Below are positions 1 to 6,576 of a stretch of 8,499 bases of DNA, piece after piece. The stretch is taken from contig JAURDG010000049.1 in assembly GCA_030828025.1 (NCBI GenBank), forward strand, positions 1-8,499, read 5' to 3'. Within the stretch, counting starts at the first letter, position 1. Each line of letters opens with the position of its first letter. The notes under the pieces were generated by a model. The model was not told the DNA's origin. It did not search any database and saw nothing but the letters and a program-made list of their open reading frames with translations. The DNA is from Flavobacteriaceae bacterium (GTDB taxonomy: Bacteria > Bacteroidota > Bacteroidia > Flavobacteriales > Flavobacteriaceae). Position numbers and translations under genes: made by a program.

Positions 1-130
1 AAAGAGTTGCAATAAATTCAGCACAACCTAATGATCCACTTGGATGACCAGAATTGACTTGGGGTACCATACGAAGAATGTCACGACGGACTTGTGGAAT
101 GAGCTTTTCGATTGTTTCTGTAGCTGCCAT
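1..130 (-). CDS. tkt: Transketolase, N-terminal fragment (runs off left edge)
   Basis: The ATG at 130-128 opens a reading frame that continues to the left edge without a stop (43 codons). Transketolase is a thiamine diphosphate enzyme that moves two-carbon units between sugar phosphates in the non-oxidative pentose phosphate pathway in the cytosol. The visible part matches the transketolase N-terminus: a basic stretch VRRDILRMV (residues 14-22), then NSGHPSGSLGCAEF (26-39). His29 corresponds to the conserved active-site His of the SGHP motif. SGHP followed by xGSLG, rather than the E. coli type GAPMG, resembles the shorter split transketolases in which TPP-binding and C-terminal halves are separate genes. 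The window is too short to tell split from full length. Residue 31 is Ser where Gly is usual. The gene is divergent from tgt across 126 nt. No SD sequence precedes the ATG. Confidence 0.82.
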   Translation of the reverse strand, partial: MAATETIEKLIPQVRRDILRMVPQVNSGHPSGSLGCAEFIATL

Positions 131-144
131 GCAATAAATTTTGG

Positions 145-152
145 CAAAAATA
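145..152 (-). promoter_or_regulatory. Candidate Bacteroidota -7 element for transketolase
   Basis: On the minus strand this reads TATTTTTG, an exact match to the Bacteroidota -7 consensus TAnnTTTG. It lies 14 nt before the transketolase ATG, implying a very short leader. I see no TTG-type -33 element at the usual 17-23 nt spacing, so the call rests on one short box in AT-rich DNA. Confidence 0.35.
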
Positions 153-244
153 AAACATCGCATTTTCTTAATGGGTTATTTGCATGCTTATTTTGAAAAA
201 AAATAATGAACAACATGTTGGTAAAGCTAAGCCTATATGTTGTG

Positions 245-252
245 TATCTTTG
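245..252 (+). promoter_or_regulatory. Candidate Bacteroidota -7 element for the tgt unit
   Basis: TATCTTTG matches TAnnTTTG exactly. The nearest upstream TTG, a possible -33 element, is at 218-220, giving a 24-nt spacer that is slightly longer than the usual 17-23. Only 4 nt separate the box from the GTG start of tgt, so a transcript from here would begin about at the start codon. Either the mRNA is leaderless or the true promoter lies further upstream. Confidence 0.35.
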
Positions 253-256
253 ACGT

Positions 257-1387
257 GTGACATTTACCTTGCATAACACAGACACGGCATCGAATGCTAG
301 AGCAGGAGAACTGCTGACTGATCATGGCCGAATTGAAACACCTATTTTTATGCCAGTAGGCACTGCTGCTACTGTTAAAGGTATTCATCAGCAAGATTTG
401 GCTCAAGATATTAATCCGGACATCATCTTAGCCAACACCTACCATTTGTATTTACGTCCTGGCACATCAACCCTAGAGCAAGCGGGCGGCATTCATGCAT
501 TCATGCATTGGGATAGACCCATGCTGACTGATAGCGGGGGTTATCAGGTTTACTCTTTGGCAGATAACCGGAAGATTACCGAAGAGGGCGTTACCTTTAA
601 ATCACATATTGATGGCTCAAAGCATATGTTTACGCCAGAGTATGCTATTGATGTACAACGCAGTATTGGTGCCGATATCATTATGGCTTTTGATGAGTGT
701 ACCCCTTATCCATGCCCGTATGACTATGCCAAAAATTCCATGCACCTGACACACCGTTGGCTGATTCGTTGTCAAGAACGATTTGCACAAACTGAGGCAA
801 AATATGGTTACGCACAACACTTGTTTCCTATTGTTCAAGGAAGTGTTTACCACGACCTTCGAAAAGTTTCGGCGGAATTTATTGCCAACACCAATGCGCC
901 AGGGAACGCCATCGGCGGTTTGTCTGTAGGCGAACCCGCCGAAGAAATGTATGCCATGGCGGATGCGGTTTGCGCCATATTGCCAAAAGACAAACCTCGA
1001 TACCTGATGGGCGTGGGAACACCCATCAATATTTTAGAGAATATTGCTTTGGGTGTTGACATGTTTGACTGTGTGATGCCTTCTAGAAATGCCCGTAACG
1101 GCATGTTGTTTACTTCTGAAGGAACCATCAACATAAAAAACAAAAAATGGGAAAACGATTTTTCACCCATAGACCCCAATGGGCATAGTTTTGTTGATAC
1201 ATTATACAGCAAAGCCTATTTGCGTCATTTGTTTGCTGCCAATGAAATGTTGGGAAAACAATTGGCTACGCTTCATAACTTATCTTTTTATATGTGGTTG
1301 GTTCGCGAGGCAAGAAAACATATTTTAGCAGGTGATTTTACGCCCTGGAAAAATCAGATGGTACGCCAAATGGACAAACGCTTGTAA
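257..1387 (+). CDS. tgt: Queuine tRNA-ribosyltransferase (tRNA-guanine transglycosylase)
   Basis: Tgt exchanges the wobble guanine-34 of GUN-anticodon tRNAs for the queuosine precursor preQ1 (in bacteria). The 376-aa length is normal for the family, and nearly the whole TIM-barrel signature set is visible. There is TDSGGYQ (91-97, Asp92 = substrate-binding Asp), DECTPYP (146-152), VQGS (193-196), GGLSVGE (220-226), MGVGTP (251-256) and DMFDCVMPSRNARNG (268-282). Asp271 is the expected nucleophile. The zinc site is atypical: the usual CxCxxC segment is replaced by a Cys-free one (about 308-317, NGHSFVDTLY), and only the His of TLHNL (His340) remains. The GTG start at 257 is chosen because an in-frame TGA lies at 251-253, no ATG is available, and this start restores the family N-terminus (MxFxL, then NARAG). 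It is the first gene of the plus-strand unit, with the next ATG 1 nt after its stop. Confidence 0.96.
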   Translation: MTFTLHNTDTASNARAGELLTDHGRIETPIFMPVGTAATVKGIHQQDLAQDINPDIILANTYHLYLRPGTSTLEQAGGIHAFMHWDRPMLTDSGGYQVYSLADNRKITEEGVTFKSHIDGSKHMFTPEYAIDVQRSIGADIIMAFDECTPYPCPYDYAKNSMHLTHRWLIRCQERFAQTEAKYGYAQHLFPIVQGSVYHDLRKVSAEFIANTNAPGNAIGGLSVGEPAEEMYAMADAVCAILPKDKPRYLMGVGTPINILENIALGVDMFDCVMPSRNARNGMLFTSEGTINIKNKKWENDFSPIDPNGHSFVDTLYSKAYLRHLFAANEMLGKQLATLHNLSFYMWLVREARKHILAGDFTPWKNQMVRQMDKRL

Positions 1388-1388
1388 G

Positions 1389-2465
1389 ATGAAACTACTC
1401 GACCTGTACATCATCCGAAAATACCTGAGCACCTTCATTGTGATGTTGGGTCTGTTTATACCCATTAGCATCTTGGTTGACCTTTCTCAAAAAATAGACA
1501 AGTTCAAACAACATGAGCTTTCTACTGGTGAGATTTTGGCGCATTACTACGATTTTGTTTGGGTGTTTGGTTATATGCTTTTCCCAATTTTCTTGTTTTT
1601 GTCGGTCATTTGGTTTACCTCCAAGTTGGCGAGCAATACGGAAGTCATTGCTATTTTGAGCTCAGGCGTTTCGTTTTATCGATACCTTTTTCCTTTTTTG
1701 GTCTCTGCAGCACTTATTTCCATCCTTGCTTTTGGTGCCAGTATGTTTTGGGTACCTAATGCAAGTGAACGATTCAATGCTTTTGAATTAGCCTATGTGA
1801 ACAAGTACAGAAAAGTGCGGCAGGTAGAAAATATTTACAAGCAGCTAACCGACAATGATTTTGTTTATTTGAGCAACTATAACGCCAACAGAAAGATTGG
1901 CTATAATTTTTCTTGGGAGCATTTTGAGGACAATATACTTACGTATAAAATTCAAGCGCAAAATATACGTTGGGTCGAGAAAGACAGCCTGTATCGACTT
2001 TCGCAATTTTTTCAGCGCACCATTGACGGCGACACAGAAGTGCTTCGGAATGAGGCAAGGCTAGATACGATTTTTCCATTTGATTTGGACGAGTTAACGC
2101 CGCCAAGCTACAAGGCACAAACTTTAGACTTTTTTGAGCTCAACGATTTTATCGCTCAAGAAGAACTCAACGGAAGCCCATTGATTAACAGTCATTTGTT
2201 GGTGCGCCATAAGCGTTGGGCATTGCCCGTATCGGCATTTATTTTAACCATTATTGCGGTTGCGGTTGCTTCGTTCAAAAAACGTGGTGGGATGGGTGTT
2301 AATTTGGCTATGGGTATTATCCTCGCTTTTCTCTACATTTTTTTCGATAAAATTTTTGAAGTGATGGTGCAGAAATCCAATTTTAGCCCTTGGATTGCTG
2401 CTTGGACACCCAATTTCTTATTTGCTATTTTGTCTGTTTATTTGCTTCGCCATGCAAAAAGATAA
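1389..2465 (+). CDS. LptF/LptG (YjgP/YjgQ) family permease
   Basis: This is a 358-aa inner-membrane protein of the family that forms the transmembrane part of the LptB2FG ABC exporter, which extracts lipopolysaccharide from the inner membrane. The layout is typical: three membrane segments (about 10-30, 56-76, 99-121), a periplasmic soluble domain (about 130-265, the expected beta-jellyroll), then three more segments (about 276-296, 302-319, 335-354). The family-like start LYIIRKYLSTF and the FTSKLASNTEVIAILSSG stretch (76-93), facing the ATPase subunit, are clear. The open frame extends upstream to 1332, but the ATG at 1389 is preferred because it starts just before TM1 and 1 nt after the tgt stop. 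Bacteroidota carry more than one paralogue, so I cannot say whether this one is LptF or LptG. No ATPase gene is adjacent. Translation is probably coupled to tgt. Confidence 0.9.
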   Translation: MKLLDLYIIRKYLSTFIVMLGLFIPISILVDLSQKIDKFKQHELSTGEILAHYYDFVWVFGYMLFPIFLFLSVIWFTSKLASNTEVIAILSSGVSFYRYLFPFLVSAALISILAFGASMFWVPNASERFNAFELAYVNKYRKVRQVENIYKQLTDNDFVYLSNYNANRKIGYNFSWEHFEDNILTYKIQAQNIRWVEKDSLYRLSQFFQRTIDGDTEVLRNEARLDTIFPFDLDELTPPSYKAQTLDFFELNDFIAQEELNGSPLINSHLLVRHKRWALPVSAFILTIIAVAVASFKKRGGMGVNLAMGIILAFLYIFFDKIFEVMVQKSNFSPWIAAWTPNFLFAILSVYLLRHAKR

Positions 2466-3363
2466 GTTATTCAGCACGCTCCATTTTCATTTTATTGTCA
2501 TCATTTTTGGTTTTACTGCTGTTTTGGGCGCGCTAATTAGCATTTCTGCCATACCTCTTGTTTGGTATCGCATGACGCTGGCTACCTTGGGTTTGGGGGT
2601 TGTCTTATGGCTTACTAAACATTCATTTAGGTTAGCTAAGCCCATTGCTGGTGTTGCCATTATCAGTGGTGTGCTCATTGCTTTTCATTGGATTACCTTT
2701 TTTGGTGCTGTCAAGGAGTCCAATGTTTCCATTACGCTTTCGGTGCTTTCGTCTGGTGCCTTTCTAACATCTTTGCTGGAGCCTATTTTTTACAAACGAA
2801 AAGTAATTCTTTATGAAGTGCTGTTTGGGCTTTTGGTCATTATTGGCTTGGGCTTGGTTTTAGGCACCAACGCCGCACATTTGTTGGGTTTTGTCTATGC
2901 TGGAATTTCTACCTTATTGGCGGTGCTTTTTACCTTATTAAACGGGAAATATGTAGCCAAAACCAATCCATATATGTTATCCTTTTATGAACTTTTTGTC
3001 GGTGCCTTGGTGGTTACTGGAGTATTGGCTTTTCAAGGGGCGTTTACGCCTGCTTTTTTTGCCATTTCCCAATTGGATATGCTTTGGATTTCCATTTTAG
3101 CATTTGTGTGTACGTCATATGCGTTTGTGGTTTCTATTGTGGTGATGCGTCATTTGACTCCATATTCCATTATGTTGGGCATTAATATGGAGCCTGTTTA
3201 TGGTATAGCTTTGGCGTATGCTATTTTTGGCGAGCAAGAAGCCATGCCTACCACGTTTTATATCGGCGTGATTTTTATTCTCCTTGCCGTAGTTGCAAAT
3301 GGGGTCTTAAAACTTCAGCGAGTAAAAAACACAAAAAAAGGTGCTGTCCAAAAATCTAAATAA
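2452..3363 (+). CDS. EamA/DMT-superfamily transporter, substrate unknown
   Basis: This is a 303-aa, very hydrophobic protein with about ten membrane segments in two homologous halves, as in EamA (RhaT/YdcZ-like) drug/metabolite transporters. Half one runs from the first segment (about 11-33) through LVWYRMTLATLGLGVVLWL (36-54) to IGLGLVLGTN. Half two starts near residue 142 and ends with the diagnostic MEPVYGIALAYAIFGE (246-261) followed by a last segment (about 268-285). The tail is short and basic (KLQRVKNTKKGAVQKSK). The ATG at 2452 overlaps the last 14 nt of the permease gene in another frame, which implies translational coupling. An in-frame ATG at 2395 would add 19 residues deep inside the upstream gene and is less likely. 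The family exports metabolites, amino acids or nucleotide-sugar-like compounds. Nothing here identifies the substrate or ties it to its neighbours. Confidence 0.88.
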   Translation: MQKDKLFSTLHFHFIVIIFGFTAVLGALISISAIPLVWYRMTLATLGLGVVLWLTKHSFRLAKPIAGVAIISGVLIAFHWITFFGAVKESNVSITLSVLSSGAFLTSLLEPIFYKRKVILYEVLFGLLVIIGLGLVLGTNAAHLLGFVYAGISTLLAVLFTLLNGKYVAKTNPYMLSFYELFVGALVVTGVLAFQGAFTPAFFAISQLDMLWISILAFVCTSYAFVVSIVVMRHLTPYSIMLGINMEPVYGIALAYAIFGEQEAMPTTFYIGVIFILLAVVANGVLKLQRVKNTKKGAVQKSK

Positions 3364-3366
3364 GCA

Positions 3367-3374
3367 TATATTTG
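3367..3374 (+). promoter_or_regulatory. Candidate internal -7 element before accA
   Basis: TATATTTG, an exact TAnnTTTG match, sits in the 29-nt gap between the EamA gene and accA, 18 nt before the accA ATG. A CTG (one mismatch to TTG) at 3344-3346 gives a 20-nt spacer. It could give accA its own transcription in addition to read-through, since no terminator is visible in the gap. Confidence 0.35.
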
Positions 3375-3392
3375 TCCTAATAACCACAATCC

Positions 3393-4346
3393 ATGGAGTA
3401 TTTAGACTTTGAAGAACCCATAAAAGAACTCGAGGAACAGCTACAAAAGTGTGCGATCATCGGCACTGAAAGCGATGTGGATGTTACGGACACTTGTGCG
3501 CAAATCGCTGAACGGCTGGTTGCGCTAAAAAAAGAAATTTATACCAACCTGACTCCGTGGCAGCGTGTGCAGGTTTCGCGTCACCCTTCACGGCCTTATA
3601 CTTTAGATTACATTCGTGCATTGACTGATGGTAGCTTTTTGGAGCTTCACGGTGACCGAACCGTAAAGGACGACAAAGCCATGATTGGCGGTTTGGGTAA
3701 GATAGGTGATCAAAGCTATATGTTCATTGGACAACAAAAGGGCTACAATACTAAAACGCGTCAATACCGAAATTTTGGTATGGCAAATCCTGAAGGCTAC
3801 CGCAAGGCACTTAGGTTGATGAAGTCTGCTGAAAAGTTCAACATTCCTGTTGTTTGCTTTGTCGATACGCCAGGAGCTTATCCTGGGCTTGAGGCTGAAG
3901 AGCGCGGGCAAGGCGAAGCCATCGCCCGAAACATCCTAGAGATGTCACGTCTTCAAGTGCCCATTATTGTGGTGATTATTGGCGAAGGTGCTTCTGGTGG
4001 TGCACTTGGGATTGGTGTTGGCGATCGAATTTTTATGCTCGAAAATACATGGTACTCTGTTATTTCGCCTGAGTCTTGTTCATCTATTTTGTGGCGCAGT
4101 TGGGAATACAAAGAGCAAGCTGCCGAAGCCTTAAAGTTGACCGCTAAAGATATGAAGCGTCAAAAACTCATTGACGCCATTATAAAAGAGCCAATTGGTG
4201 GCGCACATGCCGACCGAGAATTGATGTTTGAAACCGTGCGTAAATCTATTGCCAAAACCTATCAAGAATTGAAAGACAAATCGGCAAAAGAGTTGGTTCA
4301 AGAACGCATGGACAAGTTTTTTGCCATGGGTGTGTATGCCGAATAA
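3393..4346 (+). CDS. accA: Acetyl-CoA carboxylase carboxyltransferase subunit alpha
   Basis: AccA with AccD forms the carboxyltransferase that moves CO2 from carboxybiotin on BCCP to acetyl-CoA, giving malonyl-CoA, the committed step of fatty acid synthesis. The 317-aa length is close to the E. coli subunit. The N-terminal helical segment FEEPIKELEEQL (6-17), HPSRPYTLDYI (64-74), the FxELHGDR motif (82-89), MANPEGYRKALRLM (130-143), DTPGAYPG (158-165) and the glycine-rich oxyanion segment GEGASGGALGIGVGD (197-211) are all intact. So is the ISPESCSSILW stretch (225-235). The ATG at 3393 gives the standard N-terminus, and no SD is present. It follows the EamA gene by 29 nt and is followed by a terminator, so it looks like the last gene of the tgt unit. 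accD is not in the window, which is common. Confidence 0.97.
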   Translation: MEYLDFEEPIKELEEQLQKCAIIGTESDVDVTDTCAQIAERLVALKKEIYTNLTPWQRVQVSRHPSRPYTLDYIRALTDGSFLELHGDRTVKDDKAMIGGLGKIGDQSYMFIGQQKGYNTKTRQYRNFGMANPEGYRKALRLMKSAEKFNIPVVCFVDTPGAYPGLEAEERGQGEAIARNILEMSRLQVPIIVVIIGEGASGGALGIGVGDRIFMLENTWYSVISPESCSSILWRSWEYKEQAAEALKLTAKDMKRQKLIDAIIKEPIGGAHADRELMFETVRKSIAKTYQELKDKSAKELVQERMDKFFAMGVYAE

Positions 4347-4349
4347 TGT

Positions 4350-4382
4350 TTGACTTATTAACAAAACATTAGTCGAAGTCAA
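4350..4382 (+). repeat. Short inverted repeat between accA and dnaB
   Basis: TTGACTT (4350-4356) and AAGTCAA (4376-4382) are perfect 7-bp complementary arms separated by 19 nt. The right arm overlaps the left arm of the downstream terminator hairpin by two bases, so the two structures would compete at the junction. It could be an accessory mRNA 3'-end structure or chance. Confidence 0.3.
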
Positions 4383-4406
4383 CAGTCTTTTGTTGGCTGT
4401 TTTTTT
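4381..4406 (+). terminator. Intrinsic terminator after accA
   Basis: A 7-bp stem pairs AACAGTC (4381-4387) with GGCTGTT (4395-4401), including one G-T wobble, around a 7-nt loop TTTTGTT. It runs straight into a T tract (4400-4406). It lies 34 nt after the accA stop and 34 nt before the dnaB ATG. It should end the tgt-to-accA transcript and separate it from dnaB. Confidence 0.7.
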
Positions 4407-4440
4407 GGCTTGCTATTGTTCTATTGTTTAGTTTAGTGTC

Positions 4441-5952
4441 ATGGAAGAAAAGAAACCTAGGCCGGTCGTAATGTCGCCTACAACGGTGGTCCCGTTGGAG
4501 CGCGGCAAGCTACCTCCTCAAGTGCTCGACTTCGAAGAAGTGGTGCTTGGCGCCATGATGATTGACAAAAAGGGCGTTGATGAAGTAATAGACATCCTTT
4601 ATCCAGAAGCCTTTTACCGTGAAGCGCATCAACATATTTTTTCGGCCATGGTCAAGCTCTTTGAAAATTCAGAGCCCATTGACTTATTAACCGTTTCTGC
4701 TCAGCTCAAAAAAGAAGGAAAACTAAATCAGGTTGGTGGTGACTTTTACCTAATTCAGCTGTCCAAAAAAGTGTCTTCATCGGCACACATCGAATACCAT
4801 GCTCGTATTATCCTTCAAAAATTTATTCAGCGTAGCTTGATTAAAATTTCAAACGAAATCATTGAGGAGGCTTACGACGAAACCAAGGATGTTTTTGATA
4901 TGCTAGACAAGGCAGAATCGAAGCTATACGAAGTGGCACAAGGCAACCTGAAGTCTTCGACAACAACTGCACAAAACCTTGTTATTCAAGCTAAGAAAAA
5001 GATTGAGGAGATCGCCAATCAGGATGGAATGAGCGGTGTGCCTTCGGGATTTTATGGCGTTGACCGTATTACTTCGGGTTGGCAAAATAGCGATTTGATT
5101 ATTGTGGCGGCACGTCCAGGTATGGGAAAAACTGCCTTTACTTTGTCTATGGCACGAAACATCGCTGTTGAACAAAATATTCCTGTTGCCTTTTTCTCTT
5201 TGGAGATGTCATCGGTTCAATTGATTACACGCCTTATTTCGTCTGAAACAGGTCTTACTTCTGATAAGTTGCGTACCGGAAAGCTAGAAGACCACGAATG
5301 GAAACAGCTTAATGTAAAGGTCGCCGACTTAGAAAACGCACCTTTGTTTATTGATGATACCCCTTCGTTGTCTATTTTTGATTTACGCGCAAAGGCACGA
5401 AGACTCTCATCGCAGTATGGTATTCGCTTGATTATGATTGACTACCTACAATTGATGACTCCAGGCGGAAGCAGCAAGGCGGGCAATCGTGAACAAGAAA
5501 TTTCGACCATTTCACGTAACCTTAAGGCATTGGCTAAGGAATTGGATATTCCGATTATCGCCTTGTCGCAGTTGTCTCGTGCTGTTGAAACTAGAGGTGG
5601 TAGCAAGCGACCACAAATCTCTGACTTACGTGAATCGGGAGCCATTGAGCAGGATGCCGACTTGGTAACCTTTATTTATCGACCAGAATACTATAAAATC
5701 GATGAATGGGACGACGAAGAACGTACACCAGCAACCGGTCAGGCTGAATTTATTATCGCCAAACACCGAAATGGTGGTTTGGACAGCATACGACTTAAGT
5801 TTATAGGCTCGTTGGGTAAATTCGATAACCTTGATAATTTTGATACGCCTACAACCGAGTATCAATCAAAAATCAATAGCGAAAGTGACACCCCGAGAAT
5901 AGATCCTGAGGATGCATTCGGCGATTCGTCAGATGACGATATGCCTTTCTAA
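4441..5952 (+). CDS. dnaB: Replicative DNA helicase DnaB
   Basis: This hexameric 5'-3' helicase unwinds DNA at the replication fork and recruits primase. The 503-aa protein has a short variable leader (1-23), an N-terminal primase-interacting domain (about 24-130), a linker helix region (about 150-195) and a RecA-like motor. Motor motifs include Walker A ARPGMGKT (224-231, Lys230, Thr231), FFSLEMS with Glu255, Walker B IMIDYLQLM with Asp334, SQLSRAVE (376-383), DLRESGAIEQDAD (395-407, probable arginine finger region) and AKHRNG (440-445). No intein interrupts it, although DnaB is a frequent intein host. The tail from about 463 is polar and acidic and ends DSSDDDMPF, resembling the SSB C-terminal tip. 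The start at 4441 is preferred because it opens the frame after the terminator. Met11 (4471) is an alternative. No SD or clear TAnnTTTG box is visible, and the gene is probably transcribed alone. Confidence 0.97.
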   Translation: MEEKKPRPVVMSPTTVVPLERGKLPPQVLDFEEVVLGAMMIDKKGVDEVIDILYPEAFYREAHQHIFSAMVKLFENSEPIDLLTVSAQLKKEGKLNQVGGDFYLIQLSKKVSSSAHIEYHARIILQKFIQRSLIKISNEIIEEAYDETKDVFDMLDKAESKLYEVAQGNLKSSTTTAQNLVIQAKKKIEEIANQDGMSGVPSGFYGVDRITSGWQNSDLIIVAARPGMGKTAFTLSMARNIAVEQNIPVAFFSLEMSSVQLITRLISSETGLTSDKLRTGKLEDHEWKQLNVKVADLENAPLFIDDTPSLSIFDLRAKARRLSSQYGIRLIMIDYLQLMTPGGSSKAGNREQEISTISRNLKALAKELDIPIIALSQLSRAVETRGGSKRPQISDLRESGAIEQDADLVTFIYRPEYYKIDEWDDEERTPATGQAEFIIAKHRNGGLDSIRLKFIGSLGKFDNLDNFDTPTTEYQSKINSESDTPRIDPEDAFGDSSDDDMPF

Positions 5953-5970
5953 AAAGGAAAGTGGGCTTTT
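5943..5970 (+). terminator. Weak candidate terminator at the dnaB 3' end
   Basis: CTTTCT (5945-5950) pairs with GGAAAG (5956-5961) around an AAAAA loop. The stem has one T-G wobble and can be extended by GC/GC (5943-5944 with 5965-5966) across a 3-nt bulge. A short TTTT (5967-5970) follows. The hairpin includes the dnaB stop codon and the T's enter the end of convergent rplT. It is weak, and on the opposite strand no T tract follows, so I see no matching terminator for rplT. Confidence 0.3.
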
Positions 5971-6313
5971 AGTTGACCTTATCAACAACAGCTTTAAACG
6001 CCTCTGGGTGGTTCATGGCCAAGTCAGCCAAAACCTTTCGGTTAAGCGCAATATCGTTTGCGTTAACCTTTCCCATAAATTGCGAATAAGACATGCCGTG
6101 TAATCGGGCACCGGCGTTGATACGGGCAATCCACAAAGCACGGAAGCTGCGTTTTTTGTTTCTACGATCACGGTAAGCATAAAGCAAGGCTTTATCTACT
6201 GCATTTTTGGCAACAGTCCAAACGTTTTTTCTTCGTCCAAAGTAGCCTTTGGCTTGTTTTAAGATTTTCTTTCTACGTGCTCTTGAAGCAACTGAATTTA
6301 CGGATCTTGGCAT
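5969..6313 (-). CDS. rplT: 50S ribosomal protein L20
   Basis: L20 is a primary 23S rRNA-binding protein needed early in 50S assembly. In several bacteria it also represses its own operon by binding mRNA. The 114-aa product is typical in length and highly basic. It has the N-terminal RNA-binding extension (MPRSVNSVASRARRKKILK), the KGYFGRRKNVW segment (22-32), ALLYAYRDRRNKKRSFRALW (42-61) and the globular C-terminus from about 62 (RINAGARLHGMSYSQF). It is the last gene of the thrS-infC-rpmI-rplT operon, lies 60 nt after rpmI, and converges on dnaB with 16 nt between the stops. The ATG at 6313 gives the exact family start MPR. No SD is visible before it. Confidence 0.97.
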   Translation of the reverse strand: MPRSVNSVASRARRKKILKQAKGYFGRRKNVWTVAKNAVDKALLYAYRDRRNKKRSFRALWIARINAGARLHGMSYSQFMGKVNANDIALNRKVLADLAMNHPEAFKAVVDKVN

Positions 6314-6373
6314 GAGGTATTGATTGTGAAGCAGGCGGACGAGGTCACTTTTAAGGCCGACTTCAGGTTAATT

Positions 6374-6571
6374 TTATTTTAAACGTAGTTGTTCTTTGAT
6401 GTTGTTGGCATCGCTTTCGTGAACCAATCCACTATGCGTGAGTTTTAGCTTACGCTTTTTAGACTTTTTGGTCAATATGTGGTTCTTAAACGCATGCTTG
6501 CGTTTTAGCTTTCCTGTGCCGGTAACCTTAAAGCGTTTTTTGGCACTTGATTTTGTTTTCATCTTAGGCAT
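6374..6571 (-). CDS. rpmI: 50S ribosomal protein L35
   Basis: L35 is a small, very basic 50S subunit protein that packs into 23S rRNA. The 65-aa product shows the family pattern: MPKMKTKSSAKKRFKVTGTGK (1-21), then KRKHAFKNHILTKKSKKRK (23-41), and a C-terminal helix ending LRLK. The gene is 12 nt after infC and 60 nt before rplT, the standard order. Unlike the other starts in this window, its ATG is preceded by an SD-like AAGGAAG. Confidence 0.97.
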   Translation of the reverse strand: MPKMKTKSSAKKRFKVTGTGKLKRKHAFKNHILTKKSKKRKLKLTHSGLVHESDANNIKEQLRLK

Positions 6572-6576
6572 AACTA

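Noticed and set aside
1332..1388. Extension of the LptF/G permease to an upstream in-frame start inside tgt
   Set aside because: The extra 19 residues (basic, Trp-rich) do not resemble the family N-terminus and lie entirely in tgt coding sequence. The ATG at 1389 gives the normal start.
4410..4436. Candidate dnaB promoter (TTG at 4410-4412, TAGTTTAG at 4429-4436)
   Set aside because: The -7 box has a mismatch in the TTTG core, the spacer is 16 nt, and the box ends only 4 nt before the ATG. It is too weak to call, although dnaB must have a promoter near here.
5926..5939. Near-palindrome TCGTCA-GA-TGACGA, possible operator
   Set aside because: It lies in the codons for the acidic Ser/Asp tail of DnaB, where repeated GAC/GAT/TCG codons easily create such symmetry. 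Nothing suggests a regulator site there.
4441..5952. Possible intein in DnaB, a common insertion site
   Set aside because: The Walker A and Walker B regions are continuous and the 503-aa length is that of a plain helicase. No intein splicing motifs are present.
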